NCBI GenBank assembly: GCA_036277075.1
Contig: DASUNQ010000021.1
Span: forward strand, 1-5,192
Reading direction: 5' to 3'
Source: DASUNQ01 sp036277075
Lineage (GTDB): Bacteria; Acidobacteriota; Thermoanaerobaculia; Multivoradales; UBA5704
Length of the DNA: 5,192 nucleotides
The notes beneath the pieces were generated by a model. That model saw nothing but the letters and a program-made list of their open reading frames with translations. It had not been told where the DNA came from and searched no databases. Positions 1 through 5,192 of this stretch are shown here, piece after piece. The translations under genes and the position numbers were made by a program. Position 1 is the first letter of the stretch; each line of letters begins with the position of its first letter.

Positions 1-15
1 GCTTTTCCCTCCTAG
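1..15 (+). CDS. possible last codons of an upstream gene (partial)
   Basis: Reading from base 1, the codons give A-F-P-S followed by a TAG stop at 13-15. This is far too short to identify. comM/dprA clusters are often preceded by yraN (UPF0102 endonuclease-like family), whose proteins commonly end near an -AF- pair, so a yraN tail would fit; that is inference from context only. If real, its TAG stop would double as the start of the presumed comM -10 box, as seen at the thiD/ilvD junction. Confidence 0.3.
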   Translation, partial: AFPS

Positions 16-18
16 CGT
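13..18 (+). promoter_or_regulatory. presumed -10 box of a leaderless comM promoter
   Basis: TAGCGT lies exactly 7 nt before the GTG start of comM and matches the actinobacterial TANNNT -10 pattern. Transcription would begin at or next to the G of GTG, leaving no 5' leader. No Shine-Dalgarno-like purine run occurs in the 25 bases before the gene, which are pyrimidine-rich. Any -35 element would lie before the window. The call rests mainly on the same motif and spacing recurring before thiD and ilvD. Confidence 0.6.
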
Positions 19-25
19 CCTCACC

Positions 26-1522
26 GTGCTCGCCACCGCCAAGACCTTCACCCTCGACGGGATCGCGGCCCGGCCCGTTCGCGTCGAGGTCGACGTCCAC
101 CGCGGCCTTCCTGGCTTCGCGATCGTCGGCCTGCCCGACGCGGCGGTGCGCGAGGCCCGCGAGCGGGTGCGCGCGGCGCTCGTCAACTGCGGTTTCGAGT
201 TCCCGCTGCGGCGGATCGTCGTCAACCTGGCGCCGGCCAGCCTGCGCAAGGCCGGTCCGGGGATGGACCTGGCGATCGCCTCGGCGCTGCTCAGCGCCTC
301 CGGCCAGCTCGAGTGGGAGGCGCTGGCGCGGGTGGCTCTGGTCGGGGAGCTGGCGCTCGACGGCTCGACTCGCGCGGTCAACGGCGTGCTGGCGATCGCC
401 GAGGCGGCGCGCGAGGGGGGCGCCGAGGCGATCGTGGTCCCGGCCGAGAACGGGCCGGAGGCGGCGCTGGCCGAGGGCATCGATGTGATCCCGCTCGACG
501 CGGTCGACCAGCTGCCGGGCCTGGCGGCGGGAGAGTGGGAGCCGCCGCGGCCACGTGCCCTGCCGCTGCGCCTCGAGACCGCGCCGGGCGGTCCCGACCT
601 CGCCGACCTGCGCGGCCAGCCGCACCTGCGGCACGCGCTCGAGGTCGCCGCGGCGGGCGGCCACAGCCTGCTGATGATCGGGCCGCCCGGGGCCGGCAAG
701 TCGCTGGCGGCGCGGCGGCTGCCCTCGATCCTGCCGCCGCTGGCGCCGGTCGAGGTGCTCGAGGTCGCGCGCATCGCCAGCGCCTGCGGACGGCTCGGGG
801 GCGCAGTCGCGGCCGAGCGCCCCTTCCGCGCCCCGCACCACACGATCAGCGCCGCCGGCCTGGTCGGGGGAGGCAGCCCACCGCGGCCGGGGGAGGCGAC
901 CCTGGCGCACCGCGGCGTCCTCTTCCTCGACGAGCTCTGCGAGTTCCGCCGCGACGCGCTCGAGGCGCTGCGGTCGCCGCTGGAGTCCGGAGAGGTCTCG
1001 ATCGCCCGCGCCGGCGGTCGCCACAGCCTGCCCTGCCGGTTCATGCTCGTCGCCGCGGCGAACCCGTGCCCGTGCGGACGGGGCGAGGCCGACCCCGAGT
1101 GCATCTGCGCACCGCTCGCGGTGCAGCGCTACCAGGGCAAGCTGAGCGGCGCCCTCGCCGACCGGATCGACATCCTCGCCGTGGTCCGCCAGCCGAGCGC
1201 GGCCGAGATCGGCGGCGGGCCGGGGGAGCCGTCGGCCAGGGTCAGGAACCGGGTCTGCGCTGCCCGCGAGCGGCAGGAGCGGCGGCTCGGGCCCGGCCGG
1301 TGCAACGCCGAGATGAGCCCGGCGGAGGCGCGTGAGTGCGCACTCAGCGGCGAGGCCGCGGCGCTGCTGGCGGATCTCTACGCGCGGCAGGGCCTCAGCG
1401 GCCGCGCTCACGACCGGGCGCTGCGGCTGGCCCGCACGATCGCCGACCTGGAGGAGAGCGAGGCGATCGGCCGCGACCAGATGGCGCAGGCTCTGCAGCT
1501 GCGCAGGAGGGACCGTGGCTGA
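26..1522 (+). CDS. comM: ComM/YifB-family Mg-chelatase-like AAA+ ATPase
   Basis: 498 aa, close to the family's usual ~500. The N-terminal ChlI-like (Lon-protease-like fold) domain shows IVGLPD at residues 33-38 and NLAPASLRKAGPGMDL at 67-82. The Mg-chelatase AAA+ core follows, with Walker A GPPGAGKS at 219-226, Walker B VLFLDE at 298-303, and the family's cysteine cluster NPCPCG at 346-351 plus C359 and C361. A C-terminal Mg-chelatase-associated helical domain (about 405-495) completes it. ComM of transformable bacteria is a hexameric helicase that drives branch migration of incoming DNA during recombination; the protein is also widespread in species not known to be competent. The GTG start is supported by the family-typical opening (MLA...GIAARPV) and by the TAGCGT box 7 nt upstream; there is no Shine-Dalgarno. 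The segment YQGKLSGALADRID (369-382) has K372 and A376 where many homologues read R and P. The 3' end overlaps dprA by 8 nt. Family assignment is near certain; a role in transformation here is inferred. Confidence 0.96.
   Translation: MLATAKTFTLDGIAARPVRVEVDVHRGLPGFAIVGLPDAAVREARERVRAALVNCGFEFPLRRIVVNLAPASLRKAGPGMDLAIASALLSASGQLEWEALARVALVGELALDGSTRAVNGVLAIAEAAREGGAEAIVVPAENGPEAALAEGIDVIPLDAVDQLPGLAAGEWEPPRPRALPLRLETAPGGPDLADLRGQPHLRHALEVAAAGGHSLLMIGPPGAGKSLAARRLPSILPPLAPVEVLEVARIASACGRLGGAVAAERPFRAPHHTISAAGLVGGGSPPRPGEATLAHRGVLFLDELCEFRRDALEALRSPLESGEVSIARAGGRHSLPCRFMLVAAANPCPCGRGEADPECICAPLAVQRYQGKLSGALADRIDILAVVRQPSAAEIGGGPGEPSARVRNRVCAARERQERRLGPGRCNAEMSPAEARECALSGEAAALLADLYARQGLSGRAHDRALRLARTIADLEESEAIGRDQMAQALQLRRRDRG
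1505..1510 (+). promoter_or_regulatory. Shine-Dalgarno site of dprA, inside the comM 3' end
   Basis: A perfect AGGAGG lies 4 nt before the GTG at 1515. It encodes comM's own last codons (Arg-Arg). It fixes the dprA start: an upstream ATG at 1332 is in the same frame, but the extra sequence reads as an arginine-rich shadow of comM. It is the only strong Shine-Dalgarno at a complete gene in the window, and it fits translation coupled to comM. Confidence 0.85.
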
Positions 1523-2624
1523 GCCGCGCGCCTGCCCCGAGTGCCTGCGGCGCGCCCACCTGCTGGCGCTGCTCGGCCCCTACATCGAGAAGATCGCCAC
1601 CGGGGCGGTCGGTTCGCGCTCGCCGGAACTGCTGCGCCTCTCCAGCGAGGACCTGGTAGCCGTCGCCGCCCCGAACGACGGGGCGGAGCTGCTCGGGCGG
1701 ACCGCGCTGATCTCCGAGCGCAGGCTGCGTGAGGGGCTCGAGGCGGCTGGCTGCTGGGCCTGCTGCCGCCACGGCGCGCTCTACCCGGACTGCCTCAGGG
1801 AGGCGGCAGACGCGCCCTGGGCGCTGATCGGCCGCGGCGATCCGGCGCTGCTCGAAGGGCTCGAGCCGTTCGGCGCGGTGACGGTGGTCGGCGCCCGCCG
1901 CGCCACCGCCTACGGTCGCGAGATCGCCCGCGAGCTGGGGCGTGAGCTGGCGAGCGCCGGGATGGTCGTCGTCAGCGGGCTCGCCTTCGGGGTCGACGGC
2001 TGCGCGCACCGCGGGGCGCTCGACGCAGGCCGCACGATCGCCGTCCTCGGTTGCGGCGCGAACGTCGCCTACCCGGCCTCGCATCGCTCGCTCTGGCGGC
2101 GGATCGCCGAACGCGATCTCGTCCTCTCCGAGCTGCCGCCCGGGGCGACGCCCTGGCGCTGGACCTTCCCGGCTCGCAACCGGATCATGGCGGCGCTGGC
2201 GGGGATGACGGTCGTGGTCGAGGCCGCTGTACGTTCGGGCTCGCTGATCACCGCCGACCTCGCCGCAGACCTCGGCCGCGAGGTCGGGGCGGTGCCGGGG
2301 CCGGTCACCTCGCGCGCCTCGGCCGGGCCGAACAACCTGCTCGCCGGCGGCGCCTGTCTGATCCGCGACGCCCAGGATGTGCTCGACGCGCTGCTCGGTC
2401 CCGGCGGCAGGACGATTGTCCGCTCCGGCCCTGCGCTCGAGCCCGCCCTAGCAACCGTCCTCGCGGCGGTCGAGGCCGGCGAGTCGAGCTGCGACGGCGT
2501 CGCCGCCGCGACCGGCGTCTCCGGCCCGGAGGCCGCGGCTGCCCTCGCCCGGCTTGAGCTGCTCGGCTACCTCGTCTGCTCGCCGATCGGCACCTACTCC
2601 CGGACCCTTCTAGGCTGCGCCTGA
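1515..2624 (+). CDS. dprA: DNA-processing protein DprA (Smf)
   Basis: 369 aa from GTG, a normal length for DprA. The family protects incoming single-stranded DNA and loads RecA onto it in the cytoplasm during natural transformation; non-competent bacteria also keep it, probably for recombination. An N-terminal helical region (about 1-110) is followed by the Rossmann-like DNA-binding core: VTVVGARR from 122, SGLAFGVDGCAHRGAL at 154-169, FPARNRIM at 218-225 and SGSLIT at 241-246, the family's hallmark blocks in the usual order. A C-terminal winged-helix domain occupies about 310-365. The N-terminal region is unusually cysteine-rich: C7 and C10 (CPEC), C80, C83 and C84 (CWACC), and C93. The gene overlaps comM by 8 nt and has AGGAGG just upstream, so the pair is probably co-transcribed and translationally coupled. 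Its TGA shares one base with the thiD ATG, and its last codons contain the presumed thiD -10 box. No other competence gene (comEA, comEC, pili) is in the window, so a competence role is unproven. Confidence 0.96.
   Translation: MAEPRACPECLRRAHLLALLGPYIEKIATGAVGSRSPELLRLSSEDLVAVAAPNDGAELLGRTALISERRLREGLEAAGCWACCRHGALYPDCLREAADAPWALIGRGDPALLEGLEPFGAVTVVGARRATAYGREIARELGRELASAGMVVVSGLAFGVDGCAHRGALDAGRTIAVLGCGANVAYPASHRSLWRRIAERDLVLSELPPGATPWRWTFPARNRIMAALAGMTVVVEAAVRSGSLITADLAADLGREVGAVPGPVTSRASAGPNNLLAGGACLIRDAQDVLDALLGPGGRTIVRSGPALEPALATVLAAVEAGESSCDGVAAATGVSGPEAAAALARLELLGYLVCSPIGTYSRTLLGCA
2587..2616 (+). promoter_or_regulatory. presumed leaderless promoter of thiD, inside the dprA 3' end
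   Basis: TAGGCT at 2611-2616 ends exactly 7 nt before the thiD ATG. A weak -35 candidate, TCGGCA (2587-2592, 4 of 6 matches to TTGACA), sits 18 nt upstream of it. The region encodes the last residues of DprA, with two consecutive non-GC-ending codons (CTT CTA) overlapping the box; CTA is rare in this window. There is no Shine-Dalgarno before the ATG. The -10 call is reasonable; the -35 is tentative. Confidence 0.6.
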
Positions 2625-3415
2625 TGGCCACCCGACGCGTCCCAGCGGTGCTCTCGATTGCCGGCTCCGATTCCGGCGGCGGTGCCGGCATCCAGGCCGA
2701 CCTCAAGGCCTTCGCGCGCTGCGGCGTGCACGGGATGACCGCGGTAACGGCGATCACCGCCCAGAGCACGATCGGGGTCGAGGCGGTCGAGGCGGTCTCG
2801 CCGGAGCTGATCGTCGCCCAGGTCAGGGCGGTCGCTGAGGACATCGGCGTCGACGCGGTGAAGATCGGGATGCTGGGGACGGCGGAGACGGTCGACGCCG
2901 TGGTTCAGGCTCTCGGCCACGTCGGCGAGGCGCCGGTTGTGGTCGACCCGGTGATGGTCGCCGAGAGCGGCGCGGTTCTCCTCGACGAGGCGGCGCGACG
3001 GGCCCTGACCGAGCTGCTCCTGCCGCTGACCTCGGTCGCCACCCCGAACATCCCCGAGGCGCGCACGCTGACCGGGCTGGGCGAGGGGGCGTCGCAGGAG
3101 GAGCTGGCGCGGGCGGTGCGGGCGCTCGGCCCCACCGCGGTCGTCGTCACCGGCGGCCACAGCGAGGCGCTGGTCGACCTCTTCTTCGACGGCGGCGAGG
3201 CGGTTGAGATTCCCGGCGAGCGCCACCCCGACGGCGCCGCGCACGGCTCCGGCTGCACCCACTCCTCGGCGCTGGCGGCCCTTCTCGCCAGGGGAGAGAG
3301 CCCGCTCGAAGCGGCGCGAGGGGCGCGCGCGATCGCCTCGGAGGCGGTCGGCGCCGGCCTGCGCGAGATCGGCGCTGGCCCCGGTCCGGTCAACGCCCTT
3401 GGATCACCACAGTAG
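2624..3415 (+). CDS. thiD: hydroxymethylpyrimidine/phosphomethylpyrimidine kinase ThiD
   Basis: 263 aa, full length for ThiD of the ribokinase-like superfamily. It phosphorylates HMP and then HMP-phosphate to HMP-diphosphate, the pyrimidine half of thiamine diphosphate. Visible blocks are AGSDSGGGAGIQADLK (13-28, substrate-binding loop), KIGML, DPVM (108-111), TPNIPEA (140-146), TGGH (176-179) and GSGCTHSS, whose C211 lies in the anion-hole/catalytic loop. That GxGC cysteine favours ThiD over pyridoxal kinases of the PdxK type, though some relatives accept both substrates. Differences from common sequences are E114 where many have Lys or Thr (VAESG), and GSGCTHSS instead of GTGCTLSS. The ATG shares one base with the dprA TGA; it is chosen because the family motif begins about 12 residues later and TAGGCT lies 7 nt before it. 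No other thi gene or TPP riboswitch is nearby, and the gene start leaves no room for one. The last codons switch to A/T-ending forms and the TAG stop overlaps the presumed ilvD -10 box. Confidence 0.94.
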   Translation: MATRRVPAVLSIAGSDSGGGAGIQADLKAFARCGVHGMTAVTAITAQSTIGVEAVEAVSPELIVAQVRAVAEDIGVDAVKIGMLGTAETVDAVVQALGHVGEAPVVVDPVMVAESGAVLLDEAARRALTELLLPLTSVATPNIPEARTLTGLGEGASQEELARAVRALGPTAVVVTGGHSEALVDLFFDGGEAVEIPGERHPDGAAHGSGCTHSSALAALLARGESPLEAARGARAIASEAVGAGLREIGAGPGPVNALGSPQ

Positions 3416-3418
3416 ATT
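3390..3418 (+). promoter_or_regulatory. presumed leaderless promoter of ilvD, overlapping the thiD stop
   Basis: TAGATT at 3413-3418 ends exactly 7 nt before the ilvD ATG. Its first three bases are the thiD stop codon. A weak -35 candidate, TCAACG (3390-3395, 3 of 6 matches to TTGACA), lies 17 nt upstream. The spacer is locally AT-richer than the surrounding sequence, and four consecutive thiD codons there end in A or T. The bases between box and start (TCCCTGG) hold no Shine-Dalgarno. This is the best -10 match of the three. Confidence 0.65.
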
Positions 3419-3425
3419 TCCCTGG

Positions 3426-5120
<1,695 letters not shown>

Positions 5121-5125
5121 GCGGG

Positions 5126-5192
5126 CTATTGCAACAGCTTGCGGATCGAGCGGGTCGCCTGGCCGATCCGCTGCGCGTTCTCGACGAGGGCG
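5126..5192 (-). CDS. C-terminal end of an unidentified convergent gene (partial)
   Basis: On the minus strand an open frame enters from the right edge of the window and stops at TAG (5128-5126). It encodes 21 residues ending NAQRIGQATRSIRKLLQ, a helix-like basic tail. All but one of its codons (the final CAA) end in G or C, as in the other genes here. The overlapping plus-strand frame starting at GTG 5117 uses many A/T-ending codons (CTA, CAA, CTT, GAT, CGA, GGT, GTT). The product cannot be identified from so few residues. If correct, this gene converges on ilvD with only 5 nt between stop codons. Confidence 0.6.
   Translation of the reverse strand, partial: ALVENAQRIGQATRSIRKLLQ
5141..5171. 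repeat. 8-bp inverted repeat just after ilvD
   Basis: GCGGATCG (5141-5148) and CGATCCGC (5164-5171) are perfect inverted arms around a 15-nt loop, starting 20 nt past the ilvD stop. It could fold in transcripts from either strand and act as a shared terminator for the convergent genes. However, no T-run follows on either strand, it lies inside the presumed minus-strand gene, and GATCG is a common word in this DNA, so chance is a real possibility. Confidence 0.25.

Noticed and set aside
313..1335. Plus-strand 340-codon frame inside comM
   Set aside because: It is an out-of-frame reading of comM, dominated by R, G and A. The Walker motifs and family blocks are all in the comM frame.
1395..2084. 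Minus-strand open frame opposite comM/dprA
   Set aside because: It has arginine- and alanine-rich low-complexity composition, sits opposite well-conserved DprA motifs, and has no start signal of its own.
1912..2237. Other TANNNT hexamers (TACGGT near 1912, TACGTT near 2230) as promoters
   Set aside because: They lie within conserved dprA coding sequence, lack the TAG start shared by the three gene-start boxes, and are followed by no supported gene start.
2600..2626. TPP riboswitch or other leader before thiD
   Set aside because: The thiD ATG shares a base with the dprA stop, so there is no room for a leader, and no riboswitch-like conserved elements are visible in the dprA end.
2777..2797. 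Tandem 9-nt repeat GTCGAGGCG x2 in thiD
   Set aside because: It encodes a short Val-Glu-Ala repeat within an ordinary ThiD helix. Two copies with preferred codons are unremarkable.

Overview
The window is a compact, very GC-rich stretch (roughly 70-75% G+C by eye, with G or C in nearly every third codon position). Codon use, gene content and leaderless gene starts suggest an actinomycetote. The proteins look most like Thermoleophilia (Solirubrobacterales-type) homologues, but that placement is recognition only and was not tested by alignment.

Layout: positions 1-15 may hold the last codons of an upstream gene. Four complete plus-strand genes follow almost without gaps. They are comM/yifB (26-1522, Mg-chelatase-like AAA+ ATPase), dprA (1515-2624, DNA-processing protein A), thiD (2624-3415, hydroxymethylpyrimidine/phosphomethylpyrimidine kinase) and ilvD (3426-5120, dihydroxy-acid dehydratase). 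The last 67 bases probably hold the C-terminal end of a minus-strand gene that converges on ilvD with a 5-nt gap. No stretch without a gene exceeds about 25 bases, and I see no RNA gene, mobile element, CRISPR array or riboswitch.

How the genes relate: comM and dprA overlap by 8 nt and form a classic DNA-uptake/recombination pair (branch migration and RecA loading on incoming single strands). thiD (thiamine) and ilvD (valine/isoleucine/pantothenate) are housekeeping biosynthesis genes with no obvious functional tie to that pair.

The most notable signal is at the gene starts. comM, thiD and ilvD have no Shine-Dalgarno sequence. Each instead has a TAGNNT hexamer exactly 7 nt before the start codon (TAGCGT, TAGGCT, TAGATT), and these are the only three TAGNNT sites on the plus strand. 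This is the arrangement expected of leaderless transcripts driven from a -10 box. dprA, the only internal operon gene, has a perfect AGGAGG instead. At the thiD/ilvD junction the thiD stop codon itself supplies the TAG of the presumed ilvD -10 box. I found no convincing undescribed multi-gene system; the genes are ordinary and the interest lies in how they are punctuated.
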